64,000 nucleotides of DNA from Algibacter miyuki (GCF_030409805.1 NZ_JAUFQP010000007.1:558001-622000), one strand, 5' to 3'; positions 16,797-26,570 are shown, numbered from the stretch's first letter. Notes: generated from the letters alone by a model not told the origin. Numbers and translations: made by a program.

Positions 16797-17183
16797 ATGA
16801 TGTTAATTAAAGATTTCTATAAAATACAAGCAACTCGGAATGTAGACGCGAATACTATTCATGTCACTATTCTTCTGAATAAAAACCATGATGTTTTTAA
16901 TGGTCATTTTCCAGGAAACCCAATAACACCAGGAGTTTGTATGATTCAAACCATAAAAGAAATCACGCAAGATCATGTTGAACGCAACTTGTTTTTACAA
17001 GGGATTTCTAACGTAAAATTTACGGCTTTAATTAACCCACACATAAATCCTGAACTCGTTTTAGAGCTTTCTATAATTGAAGAAAACAATACGGTTAAGG
17101 TGAAAAATATCACTAAATTTACCAATGGTACCATTGCCTTAAAATGCAATGGCACATTTATAACAAATACCGAATTGGTTTAA
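16797..17183 (+). CDS. FabZ-like hotdog dehydratase (ApeI-like) with altered acid residue
   Basis: Hotdog protein of 128 residues. The active-site region reads GHFPGNPITPGVCMIQTIKE (about 36-55). In FabZ the same region is HFPG-x-P-x-x-PGV-x-x-x-EAMAQ, so the catalytic His is kept while the catalytic Glu position is Gln. The usual explanation in aryl-polyene systems is a two-protein dehydratase (ApeI with ApeP) in which residues are shared between subunits; the partner here would be the protein at 8990. It starts 3 bp after the barrel gene. The family is firm, but activity alone is doubtful. Confidence 0.8.
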   Translation: MMLIKDFYKIQATRNVDANTIHVTILLNKNHDVFNGHFPGNPITPGVCMIQTIKEITQDHVERNLFLQGISNVKFTALINPHINPELVLELSIIEENNTVKVKNITKFTNGTIALKCNGTFITNTELV

Positions 17184-17211
17184 AATTCCTAGACCGAATT
17201 CTACTTTAAAA

Positions 17212-18408
17212 ATGGAGGAAACAGTAACAAAACATAAACTGAACAGCCTGAAATGTTGTGTTATTGTACCCACCTACAACAACGAAAAAACATTAGAACG
17301 GGTTTTAAACGGCGTACTTAACCACACCGAAAACCTCATTATTGTTAACGACGGTTCTACTGATAGCACCGCCCATATCCTAAAAGCATATACAAGCCAC
17401 GAACAAATTCATTTTACAGAAAATAAAGGCAAAGGTAAAGCGCTACGTGCTGCGTTTAAACATGCTGAAAGTTTAGGCTACCATTACGCACTTACTATAG
17501 ATTCGGATGGGCAACATTTCCCTGAAGACATTCCCATATTCATCAATACACTTGAAGCTTCAGAAAACAAGAATCTTTTGCTTATTGGTGCTCGAAATAT
17601 GGACCAAGACAGCGTTCCTAAAAAGAGTAGTTTTGGTAATAAGTTTTCTAATTTTTGGTTTTGGGCTGAAACGGGCATCAAACTCCAAGACACACAATCT
17701 GGTTTTCGTCTTTACCCAATTGAACAACTTAAAAAACTAAAATTTTTCACTTCAAAATTCGAGTTTGAAATAGAAGTTATAGTAAAAGCTGCCTGGCAAG
17801 ATATTAGCGTTAGAAATATCCCGATTCAGGTTTTATATGATGAAACCGAACGTGTATCGCATTTTAGACCATTTAAAGATTTCACCCGTATCAGTATTTT
17901 AAATACTTGGCTGGTCATTCTTACCCTTTTATATATTAAACCACGAAACGTTTTTAGAGCATTAAAAAAAAAAGGATTTAAACGTTTTATAGTTGAAAAT
18001 TTTCTAGGCATAAACGATTCCGCAGAAAAAAAGGCATTATCTGTTGCTTTAGGTGTTTTTATTGGACTTACGCCACTTTGGGGATTTCACACCGTTATTG
18101 TTATTTTCTTGGCCTTAACTTTTAAACTGAATAAAACCATCGCTTTTATTTCATCTAATGTGAGCATGCCTCCACTCATTCCATTTGTTATTTATGGCAG
18201 TTTTAAAATTGGAAACTTTGTTTTAGGAGAAAATATAACCTTTAACTTTACAGATAACGACACAAGTAGCGACATTCTAAACCATTTGAAAATTTATATT
18301 ATTGGCAGCTTAAGCCTTGCCGTAATTTCATCTGTCGTTTTAGGATTATTATGTTATTTTATATTTTTACTTTTTACGAAGAAAAAAGGAACCGAAGCCC
18401 ATGGATAA
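17212..18408 (+). CDS. Glycosyltransferase family 2 fused to DUF2062
   Basis: Two-domain membrane protein of 398 residues. The N-terminal GT-A domain has CCVIVPTYNNEKTLERVL (15-32), VNDGSTDST near 46, the metal-binding DSDGQH near 100 and DTQSGFRLYP near 163. After two short hydrophobic stretches, the C-terminal DUF2062 domain begins near residue 280 (VALGVFIGLTPLWGFHTVIVIF) with several membrane segments. GT2 proteins of this kind use polyprenyl-phosphate or nucleotide sugars at the membrane; proteobacterial aryl-polyene clusters encode a comparable GT2 protein (ApeJ). It would glycosylate or modify the lipid anchor. It overlaps the MMPL gene by 8 bp. Confidence 0.85.
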   Translation: MEETVTKHKLNSLKCCVIVPTYNNEKTLERVLNGVLNHTENLIIVNDGSTDSTAHILKAYTSHEQIHFTENKGKGKALRAAFKHAESLGYHYALTIDSDGQHFPEDIPIFINTLEASENKNLLLIGARNMDQDSVPKKSSFGNKFSNFWFWAETGIKLQDTQSGFRLYPIEQLKKLKFFTSKFEFEIEVIVKAAWQDISVRNIPIQVLYDETERVSHFRPFKDFTRISILNTWLVILTLLYIKPRNVFRALKKKGFKRFIVENFLGINDSAEKKALSVALGVFIGLTPLWGFHTVIVIFLALTFKLNKTIAFISSNVSMPPLIPFVIYGSFKIGNFVLGENITFNFTDNDTSSDILNHLKIYIIGSLSLAVISSVVLGLLCYFIFLLFTKKKGTEAHG

Positions 18409-21400
18409 CTTCTTTTACAAAATATACCTGCATTTTAATTCTAAAAAAGCCATTGGTTTTGGAGTTTTAACCCTCTTGTTCGTAATACTTGGTTTTGTGG
18501 CTTCAAAAATTGAATTTGAAGAAGATATCACTAAACTTATCCCCACCAACGCTGAAAACTCTGAATTTCAAAAGGTTTTAAAAAACGTCAACTTTACCGA
18601 TAAAATTATTGTTAATATCAGTCGTAGCGAAACAGGTTCAGTGGATGATTTAACTGCATACGCTGCTCAGTTTATCGATAGTATAAAAGCATCATCTGGC
18701 AATTACATCAAACAAATTCAAGGTCGTGTAGAAGATGCTGAAATAAAAAACACAGCAGATTTCATCTATCAAAATTTACCATTATTTTTAAATGAAACAG
18801 ATTATGAAACCCTAGCTAATAAAATTGAAAAAGATAGTATTGATGCTATTACCTTAAAGAATTACAAAACCCTTATTTCGCCTTCCGGAATTGTCGCTAA
18901 AGATTTTATTTTGAAAGATCCGCTAGGCATTTCATACATCGCACTAAAAAAACTACAAGAGTTAAGTTTTGGTGAAGATTTTATACTTCAAAACGGCTTT
19001 TTGGTCAGTAAAAACAAACAGCATATTTTACTCTTTATAACACCTGCTTTAGATGCGAATGAAACTTCAGAAAACACCAAATTTGTAGAAAACTTATACG
19101 ATACAGGTACCAAATTAAATGAAATTTTTAAAGGTAAAGCCCAAAGCGAATATTTTGGTGGCACCTTAATTGCCGTGGCCAACGCCAACCAGATAAAAAG
19201 TGATATTACGCTAACCATTAGTATTGCTTTAAGCATCCTTTTACTCATTTTTGTTTTGTTTTACAAAAAGCTAACAGTCCCTATAATTTTATTTATTCCG
19301 ACGATCTTTGGCGGACTTTTAGCTATTGCTTTTCTGTTTTTATTTCGTGAAAAAATATCGGCTATCTCCTTAGGTATTGGCTCAATTTTATTGGGTGTTA
19401 CTTTAGATTATTCTTTACACATCCTCACACATATCCGAAGCAATAACAACATAAAACATTTATATCAGGAGATTTCTAAACCCATTTTAATGAGTAGTCT
19501 CACCACGGCTTTGGCATTTTTGTGTTTACTATTCATCAACTCCCAAGCCTTACAAGATTTGGGTGTTTTTGCCGCCATTAGCGTTATGGGTTCGTCATGT
19601 TTTGCGTTACTTTTTATTCCGCAGGTATATCATGAACAATCTAAAAAACGTAAAAAAAGTACAATTTTAGATAAATTAGCCTCTTATAATATTCACAAAA
19701 ACAAATGGGCCATTATTGGTTTGCTGCTACTCTGTTTTGGTAGTTTATTTACTTATAACACGGTTGTTTTCAATAACGACTTAAGTGAAATGAATTACAT
19801 GCCAGCAGATGCAAAAACCGCCGAGTTAAACCTGGATAAACTTATTAACAGCACATCAAAATCCATTTATATTGCCGCTTATGGCACTTCTGAAGAAAAC
19901 ACCTTACAGGTTAATGATAGCATCCTAAAAAAACTACAACGCCTAAAAGCCGATAACCAAATTATCAACTACAGTTCTATTGGTACTTTTGTACATTCAA
20001 AAGCCCAACAAAATGCACAAATTGATCGCTGGAATACCTTTTGGGACAAAAATACCATTGAAACCACCACAGAAAACCTTATTGAAAGCGGCAAGCCTCT
20101 AGGTTTTAAACCTGAAACCTACCATAAATTCTACACGCTTTTAAACACCACATTTAAACCTTTAGAAATTGACGCTTATAAAGCCATAAACACGTTTTCG
20201 GTAAGTGATTATATTGCCACAAAAGATAATTACACCACCATTACCACTTTGGTGAAAGTTGAAAATAGCGATGCCATAACCGAAGCTTTTAAAGACGATT
20301 CGCAAACCTTATTAATTGACCGAAAACAAATGAACGAGACATTTTTAGGCAATCTAAAAAATGATTTCAACAGCTTAATTGGTTATTCCCTAATTGTGGT
20401 TATCTTAATTTTACTAATCTTTTACAAAAGCTTTTCGCTCACTTTAGTTACTGGCATCCCCATTTGTTTAACGTGGTTGCTAACCATCGGGATTATGGGT
20501 TTATTCCACTTAGAATTTAATATTTTTAACATTATTATTTCCACCTTTATTTTTGGTTTAGGTATAGATTACAGCATTTTCATCACCAATGGTTTATTAC
20601 ACGAGTACCGCACGGGCGAAAAATCGTTGGCCACGCATAAAACCTCTATTTTATTATCTGTAATCACCACTATCTTAGGTGTTGGCGTTTTGATTTTCGC
20701 AAAACATCCTGCATTATATTCCATATCAGTAGTTTGCTTAATTGGTATTTTATCAGCTGTTTTAATCGCTTTTACTATTCAACCTTTATTATTTAAACTA
20801 TTTATAGGGAATAATCAAAAACGTCCTATTTCGTTTAGACTATTACTACATTCCATTGTATCATTTACATACTTTGGTTTGGGTGGTATTTTGCTCTCGT
20901 TGTTTAGTGTTACGATATTGAAAATTATCCCCCTTCCGAAGAAAACCAAGATGAAATGGTTTCATATCACCATTTCAAAATTTATGAAATCGGTACTTTA
21001 CACACACCTTTTTCTAGTTAAAAAGGTGATTAACTCACATCAAGAAGATTTTAAAAAGCAGGCGATAATTATCGCAAATCACACTTCTTTTTTAGATATT
21101 TTAGCAATTGGCATGCTACACCCAAAAATTATTTTCTTGGTAAACGATTGGGTTTACAACTCCCCCGTTTTTGGTAAAGCCGTACAATTAGCTGGTTTTT
21201 ATCCCGTTTCGAGCGGCATTGAAAACGGCTTAGATCATTTGAAAAAGAAAGTAGAACAAGGTTATACTTTAATGGCTTTCCCGGAAGGCACACGCTCTAA
21301 AACCAACAAGATAAAACGTTTTCATAAAGGTGCTTTTTACCTAGCGGAACAGTTTAAACTCGATATTATCCCAGTGCTTATTCATGGTAATTCCGAAGTA

Positions 21401-22087
21401 ATTCCGAAAGGTGAATCTATGATTAGAGACGGTCACATCACTTTAAAAATATTACATCGTATTACCCCAAACGATACACGTTTTAGTACAAGCTACTCAA
21501 AACGGGCCAAACAAATTGGGGCGTATTTTAGAGCAGAGTTTAGTACTTTCAGAAAAGAAAAAGAAAGTCCGAGTTACTTTCACGCCATGCTTTTAGACGA
21601 TTTTAGATATAAAGGTGATGCGCTTTTCAAACATGTTAAAACCGACATTAAAACCAACCAAGACCTTTACCAAACGGTATTAAATGCGGTTGGAGAAAAA
21701 GATACCGTTGTCCATTTATCGAACACCAATGGGCAACTCGACTTTTTACTCGCCTTACATGCGGTAGACCGAAACCTAGTTTCTTATATTGAAAAACCAA
21801 GCAACCGCATCATATTCAAAAACAGTTTTATCACTAATAAAAACAACATTCATTGTATCGATGCTGTGGAAGATTTAGTGGTATTTAAAGCAGATACATT
21901 AATTATCAATCAAGTGAATATTGCAAAAAATGAATTACAAGCCCTGATGTATTCCGAATTAAAAAACATCATTGTATTACATGGAGATGCTTTGGTTTCA
22001 ATCCTAAAGAAATTCGATTTAGGTTTCGAATGCACACTTCAAAATAAAAATATTACTATCTTAACAAAACAGGTAAATAAAGCATGA
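18401..22087 (+). CDS. MMPL/RND exporter fused to PlsC acyltransferase and a C-terminal domain (ApeM-like)
   Basis: Large fusion of 1228 residues. Residues 1-820 form an MMPL-type RND exporter: a first TM near 18-36, a periplasmic loop with EDITKLIPTN, TM blocks at about 270-410 and 660-810, and the repeat signatures GIGSILLGVTLDYSLH and FIFGLGIDYSIF. A PlsC 1-acyl-glycerol-phosphate acyltransferase domain follows with HTSFLD (His894, Asp899) and FPEGTRSKT near 960. About 150 C-terminal residues look like a degenerate Rossmann/methyltransferase fold without the glycine motif. The protein could acylate a lipid carrier and export the product, coupling both steps. It overlaps neighbours on both sides (8 bp and 4 bp). 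Confidence 0.86.
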   Translation: MDNFFYKIYLHFNSKKAIGFGVLTLLFVILGFVASKIEFEEDITKLIPTNAENSEFQKVLKNVNFTDKIIVNISRSETGSVDDLTAYAAQFIDSIKASSGNYIKQIQGRVEDAEIKNTADFIYQNLPLFLNETDYETLANKIEKDSIDAITLKNYKTLISPSGIVAKDFILKDPLGISYIALKKLQELSFGEDFILQNGFLVSKNKQHILLFITPALDANETSENTKFVENLYDTGTKLNEIFKGKAQSEYFGGTLIAVANANQIKSDITLTISIALSILLLIFVLFYKKLTVPIILFIPTIFGGLLAIAFLFLFREKISAISLGIGSILLGVTLDYSLHILTHIRSNNNIKHLYQEISKPILMSSLTTALAFLCLLFINSQALQDLGVFAAISVMGSSCFALLFIPQVYHEQSKKRKKSTILDKLASYNIHKNKWAIIGLLLLCFGSLFTYNTVVFNNDLSEMNYMPADAKTAELNLDKLINSTSKSIYIAAYGTSEENTLQVNDSILKKLQRLKADNQIINYSSIGTFVHSKAQQNAQIDRWNTFWDKNTIETTTENLIESGKPLGFKPETYHKFYTLLNTTFKPLEIDAYKAINTFSVSDYIATKDNYTTITTLVKVENSDAITEAFKDDSQTLLIDRKQMNETFLGNLKNDFNSLIGYSLIVVILILLIFYKSFSLTLVTGIPICLTWLLTIGIMGLFHLEFNIFNIIISTFIFGLGIDYSIFITNGLLHEYRTGEKSLATHKTSILLSVITTILGVGVLIFAKHPALYSISVVCLIGILSAVLIAFTIQPLLFKLFIGNNQKRPISFRLLLHSIVSFTYFGLGGILLSLFSVTILKIIPLPKKTKMKWFHITISKFMKSVLYTHLFLVKKVINSHQEDFKKQAIIIANHTSFLDILAIGMLHPKIIFLVNDWVYNSPVFGKAVQLAGFYPVSSGIENGLDHLKKKVEQGYTLMAFPEGTRSKTNKIKRFHKGAFYLAEQFKLDIIPVLIHGNSEVIPKGESMIRDGHITLKILHRITPNDTRFSTSYSKRAKQIGAYFRAEFSTFRKEKESPSYFHAMLLDDFRYKGDALFKHVKTDIKTNQDLYQTVLNAVGEKDTVVHLSNTNGQLDFLLALHAVDRNLVSYIEKPSNRIIFKNSFITNKNNIHCIDAVEDLVVFKADTLIINQVNIAKNELQALMYSELKNIIVLHGDALVSILKKFDLGFECTLQNKNITILTKQVNKA

Positions 22088-23613
22088 AATCACATTACGA
22101 TGTCGTAGTCATAGGAAGCGGTTTGGGCGGTTTAGTGTCTGCCAATATTTTAGCCAAAGCAGGCTATAGCGTTTGTGTTTTGGAGAAAAACAACCAATAC
22201 GGTGGAAATTTACAAACCTTTGTACGCGACAAAACTATTTTTGATACCGGCGTGCATTATATTGGTGGTTTAAACGAAGGCCAAAACCTATATCAGTACT
22301 TTAAATACCTCGATATTATAGACGATTTAAGTTTGAAAAAACTAGATGAAGATGGTTTTGACATTGTGACTTTTGAAGGCGACCCTAATGAATACAAGCA
22401 TGCTCAAGGTTATGATAATTTCATAAAACAACTAGTTATTCAATTTCCTGAAGAAGAAAAAGCCATTATTACATATTGCGATAAGGTGAAAGATGTTTGC
22501 GATAAATTTCCTTTATATGGTTTAAAACACGGGAAACCTTATTACGAAAACAGTAATATTTTCAGTTTAAAAGCAAAAGAATATATCGATTCTATAACCG
22601 ATAACACAAAATTACGTGCCGTACTTGCCGGCACCAACTATTTGTATGCTGGCGATGCCGACCGCACACCTTTTTACGTGCATGCCCTAACTATAAACTC
22701 CTATATTGAAAGCGCTTACCGCTGTATTAATGGAGGCAGCCAGATTTCTAAAATTTTAATTCGTCGTTTAAAAGAACATGGTGGCGACGCTTTTAAACAT
22801 CATGAGGTGGTTAAATTCAATTTTGAAGACAAAGATATTTCATCAGTAATTACAAAAAACGGTAAAGAAATTAAAGGCGATTTATTTATTTCAAACATAG
22901 AACCAAAGCTCACTATTAAACTGGTTGGTGAAGATAAATTCAAGAAAATTTACACCAAAAGAATTAATAAAATTGAAAGTATTATTGCTGGTTTTAGCCT
23001 GTATATTGTCCTTAAACCGAATACATTTAAATATCAGAATAAAAATTTCTACCATATAAAAGATGCCGATAAAATTTGGGATGGCCAAGATTATACTCCT
23101 GAAAGTTGGCCTGAAGGCTATATGGCATCCATGGGAATTAATAAAAAAACCGATGTTTGGGGCGAAAGCTTAACCGTGATGACCTACATGCGCTATGAAG
23201 AAATGGCGCCTTGGGAAAACACATATAATACCGTTGCCAATAAAAATGAGAGAGGACAAACTTATGAAGAATTTAAAGCCGAAAAAGCCGAAATACTTAT
23301 TGTAGAATTAGAGAAAAAATTCCCTAATATTCGCGATTGCATTCAAGAAACATACACCTCGACCCCCTTATCTTATCGTGATTATATTGGTTCTAACCGA
23401 GGGTCTATTTATGGCTACGTTAAAGATGCGAATAAACCACTAGCTTCCTTTGTATCGCCACGTACCAAAGTAAAAAACCTCCTCCTAACCGGACAAAGTT
23501 TAAATATGCACGGTATTTTAGGTGTTACTATTGGAGCGGTGTTAACCTGTTCTGAAATTCTTGGAATGGAGCCTTTATTGAATAACATATTAGAAGCCAA
23601 CAAACCTGAATAA
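22084..23613 (+). CDS. CrtI/phytoene desaturase-like FAD oxidoreductase
   Basis: Flavoprotein of 509 residues. The dinucleotide-binding motif GSGLGGLVSANILAKAGYSVCVLEKN is at 10-36, followed by GGNLQTF, and the C-terminal GQSLNMHGILGVTIGAVLTC matches the substrate-domain end of the carotenoid desaturase/isomerase and retinol saturase group. It probably acts on the polyene chain, by double-bond isomerisation, saturation or desaturation; such genes recur in flexirubin clusters. It overlaps the MMPL gene by ATGA. There is no phytoene synthase in the window, so a carotenoid pathway role is not supported. Confidence 0.82.
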   Translation: MKSHYDVVVIGSGLGGLVSANILAKAGYSVCVLEKNNQYGGNLQTFVRDKTIFDTGVHYIGGLNEGQNLYQYFKYLDIIDDLSLKKLDEDGFDIVTFEGDPNEYKHAQGYDNFIKQLVIQFPEEEKAIITYCDKVKDVCDKFPLYGLKHGKPYYENSNIFSLKAKEYIDSITDNTKLRAVLAGTNYLYAGDADRTPFYVHALTINSYIESAYRCINGGSQISKILIRRLKEHGGDAFKHHEVVKFNFEDKDISSVITKNGKEIKGDLFISNIEPKLTIKLVGEDKFKKIYTKRINKIESIIAGFSLYIVLKPNTFKYQNKNFYHIKDADKIWDGQDYTPESWPEGYMASMGINKKTDVWGESLTVMTYMRYEEMAPWENTYNTVANKNERGQTYEEFKAEKAEILIVELEKKFPNIRDCIQETYTSTPLSYRDYIGSNRGSIYGYVKDANKPLASFVSPRTKVKNLLLTGQSLNMHGILGVTIGAVLTCSEILGMEPLLNNILEANKPE

Positions 23614-23622
23614 CACATAAAA

Positions 23623-25284
23623 ATGAGCTTGAGGATATTTAATTTAGGAATGCTTTTTTTGTTTTTAGGACTAACGTCTTGCGGCATTTCTAAATCTTTA
23701 CATGATATTCCCGATGTTAGCGCTTATAATTCCAGTATTCCGGAACGCATTAAAATTTCCGATTCCGCCTATACTTTAGGCAAAAATAACCTCAGTAAAA
23801 ACAAACAAGGTTTATGGGAGCTTTATGTTGAAGGCAATCCTCTTGAACGTGGTTTAATTACAGGAAGTCTCACCGAAGAGCTCTTCCATTTCCAAGAACA
23901 CGCCTTTTTATCTAAGGTAGACGAACTCGTACCATCAAAATCAAAACAAGCAATTTTACGACGATTTTTAGCTTGGTTTAACCGCCAATTATACCTCAAT
24001 GTTCCGCTAGAATACAAAACCGAAATTTACGGACTTTCAAAATACGCATCTCCAAAATACAACCATATTGCCGACCCCTATTTACGTATTTTATATTTGC
24101 ATGGCGCTCACGATATTGGTCATGCCTTGCAAGATTTAGCCTTGGTAGGTTGCTCCTCTTTTGCAGCTTGGGGCGACAAAACTGAAGACGGCAGCTTAAT
24201 TATTGGTCGTAATCTCGATTTTTACGCTGGAGACGAATTTGCTAAAGAAAAAATAATCTCGTTTGTAAACCCCACGGAAGGTTACAAATTTATGTCGGTT
24301 ACTTGGGCAGGCATGATTGGCGTGGTTTCAGGCATGAACGAACACGGACTTACAGTGAGTATAAATGCCGGAAAATCACAAATCCCGCTAATTGCCAAAA
24401 CCCCCATTTCTATTTTAAATCGAGAAATATTACAGTACGCTACTACGATAGATGAGGCAATTGCTATTGCAAAAAAGCGTCAAGTATTTGTATCCGAATC
24501 TATTTTTATTGGCAGTGCAAAAGATAAAAAAGCGGCGATTATTGAAGTATCTCCAACCAATTTTGGAGTTTATGAAGTTTTAAATGAAAACCAATTAATA
24601 TGTTCCAATCATTTTCAAAGTAACGCTTACGCGGAAGACAAAAAAAACCAAAAACACATTGCTGAAAGTCATTCGCAATACCGCTATCAACGCATGGAAG
24701 AATTACTAAATCAGCAACCAAAAATAACACCTCAAATTGCGGTTGATATTCTAAGAAACAAAGACGGTTTAAACAATAAATCTATTGGTTATGGTAACGA
24801 AAAAGCGCTAAATCAATTATTAGCACATCACGCTATCGTTTTCAAACCCGAACAACGTTTGGTTTGGGTATCGTCTAACCCCTATCAATTGGGCGAATTT
24901 GTAGCTTACGACCTTAATGCCATTTTTAAAAACCCAAATAAACTATCGCTTGCCAACACGGCTTTAAACATTGAAAAAGATCCGTTCCAGTTTACTCAAG
25001 CCTATCGCGATTATCAAACGTACAGAACGATACGAGCTCAAGTGCTTTCAGCAATAAAAAACAACGAAACATTAACACCTGAAATACTTTCAGAGTTAAG
25101 AAATAAAAACCCAGAATACTGGGAAGCCTATTATTTAGTTGGAAAATATTACTACGAAAAAGGGTATTATACAGCATCACTAAATGCCTTTAAAAAAGCC
25201 AAAACCAAAGAAATCACCACAGTTCCCGACCAACAAGACGTTGACAAATACATTAAAAAGTTAAAACGAAAGTTAGCCCTATGA
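23623..25284 (+). CDS. C45-family Ntn-hydrolase lipoprotein (acyltransferase/amidase-like)
   Basis: Lipoprotein of 553 residues: the signal ends FLFLGLTSCGIS with lipobox Cys near residue 20. The central domain matches the C45 autoproteolytic group (isopenicillin acyltransferase type): GCSSFAAWGDKTEDGSLIIGRNLDFY, where Cys177 would be the N-terminal nucleophile after self-cleavage, then NEHGLTVSINAGK and a later NHF motif. The C-terminal 90 residues include a TPR-like helical repeat (NPEYWEAYYLVGKYYYEKGYYTASLNAFKKA). It would form or cleave an amide or ester in the periplasm or outer membrane, possibly joining the polyene acid to its final acceptor. That role is inferred. Confidence 0.82.
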   Translation: MSLRIFNLGMLFLFLGLTSCGISKSLHDIPDVSAYNSSIPERIKISDSAYTLGKNNLSKNKQGLWELYVEGNPLERGLITGSLTEELFHFQEHAFLSKVDELVPSKSKQAILRRFLAWFNRQLYLNVPLEYKTEIYGLSKYASPKYNHIADPYLRILYLHGAHDIGHALQDLALVGCSSFAAWGDKTEDGSLIIGRNLDFYAGDEFAKEKIISFVNPTEGYKFMSVTWAGMIGVVSGMNEHGLTVSINAGKSQIPLIAKTPISILNREILQYATTIDEAIAIAKKRQVFVSESIFIGSAKDKKAAIIEVSPTNFGVYEVLNENQLICSNHFQSNAYAEDKKNQKHIAESHSQYRYQRMEELLNQQPKITPQIAVDILRNKDGLNNKSIGYGNEKALNQLLAHHAIVFKPEQRLVWVSSNPYQLGEFVAYDLNAIFKNPNKLSLANTALNIEKDPFQFTQAYRDYQTYRTIRAQVLSAIKNNETLTPEILSELRNKNPEYWEAYYLVGKYYYEKGYYTASLNAFKKAKTKEITTVPDQQDVDKYIKKLKRKLAL

Positions 25285-26570
25285 TTCCAGATATAGAACA
25301 CGCATCGCAAACCGAAATCAAGGCCTTTCAGGTCGACAAGCTAAAAACTCTTTTGGAGTATTTAAATACTCATTCTGTTTTTTACAAGCGCTTGTTTAGA
25401 ACACATCAAATTGATATTAAAAACATCAATACGCTTGAAGATTTAACGGCTATTCCTACCACCACAAAAGATGATTTACAGTTGTATAACGACGATTTTA
25501 TGTGTGTGCCGAAAAATAAAATTATAGATTACGTAACTACTTCGGGTACCTTAGGCGAACCTGTGATTTTTGGCTTAACCGATAACGATTTGGAGCGTTT
25601 AGCTTATAACGAAGCTATTTCTTTTGCTTGTGCTGGTATTGGAACGAACGACGTTATTCAACTAATGACTACCATTGACCGCCGCTTTATGGCAGGATTG
25701 GCTTATTTTTTAGGGGCTAGAAAATTGGGCGCAGGTATTATTCGTGTTGGAAATGGAATTCCAGAATTGCAATGGGATTCTATTTTAAAATTTAAACCTA
25801 CCTATATTATTGCGGTACCGTCGTTTTTATTGAAACTTATTGAATATGCAAAACAGCATAATATTGATCCGAATACCTCTGGAATCAAAGGCGCTATTTG
25901 CATTGGTGAACCACTTAGGCATCAAGATTTTTCGCTAAACACCTTATCAGAAAAAATAAAACAAGACTGGAATATCGAGCTGTTTTCAACCTACGCTTCT
26001 ACCGAAATGAATACGGCTTTTACTGAATGTAGTCAACAACAAGGTGGCCACGAACATCCAGAATTAATTATTACCGAAATTTTAGACGATAACAACCTAC
26101 CTGTGTCCGAAGGCGAAGCTGGCGAATTAACCATTACCACGCTTGGTCTTGAAGGCATGCCGTTACTCCGTTTTAAAACCGGTGATATTGTAAAAGCTCA
26201 CAATACTCCCTGCAATTGCGGCCGAAACACCACCCGTTTAGGCCCTGTTATTGGTAGAAAAAAACAGATGATAAAATATAAAGGCACCACGATTTATCCG
26301 CCCGCCATGCATAATGTTTTAAATGACTTTAGCGAAGTAGATTCTTATGTTATCGAACTATCACACAATAGTATTGGGACCGATGAAATTCTTATAAAAA
26401 TAGCTACAGCAGAACCTACAGATATTTTACTTCAGAATATAAAAAATCATTTTAGAGCCAAATTAAGAGTATTACCAAAAATTGAATTTTGCAACAAAAA
26501 AGATATTCAGAAACTACAATTCCCGAAAATGAGTAGAAAACCAGTAATGGTTATTGATAAGCGGAAGTAA
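25281..26570 (+). CDS. AMP-forming acyl/aryl-CoA or -ACP ligase (PaaK-like)
   Basis: Adenylate-forming enzyme of 429 residues resembling phenylacetate-CoA ligase. The phosphate-binding motif TTSGTLGEPV lies near residues 87-96, YASTEMNTAF near 236 is the adenine-site motif, and LLRFKTGDIV and the Cys-containing HNTPCNCGRNTTRLG near 315 are typical of PaaK-type enzymes. With the ammonia-lyase in the same operon, its likely job is to activate the arylacrylate starter and load it on an ACP, corresponding to ApeH. It overlaps the C45 gene by ATGA and is the last gene of the operon. Confidence 0.85.
   Translation: MIPDIEHASQTEIKAFQVDKLKTLLEYLNTHSVFYKRLFRTHQIDIKNINTLEDLTAIPTTTKDDLQLYNDDFMCVPKNKIIDYVTTSGTLGEPVIFGLTDNDLERLAYNEAISFACAGIGTNDVIQLMTTIDRRFMAGLAYFLGARKLGAGIIRVGNGIPELQWDSILKFKPTYIIAVPSFLLKLIEYAKQHNIDPNTSGIKGAICIGEPLRHQDFSLNTLSEKIKQDWNIELFSTYASTEMNTAFTECSQQQGGHEHPELIITEILDDNNLPVSEGEAGELTITTLGLEGMPLLRFKTGDIVKAHNTPCNCGRNTTRLGPVIGRKKQMIKYKGTTIYPPAMHNVLNDFSEVDSYVIELSHNSIGTDEILIKIATAEPTDILLQNIKNHFRAKLRVLPKIEFCNKKDIQKLQFPKMSRKPVMVIDKRK

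Noticed and set aside
22084..23613. CrtI-like gene as evidence of carotenoid biosynthesis
   Set aside because: No phytoene synthase or other carotenoid gene is present, and the gene is inside the polyene operon with an ATGA overlap.
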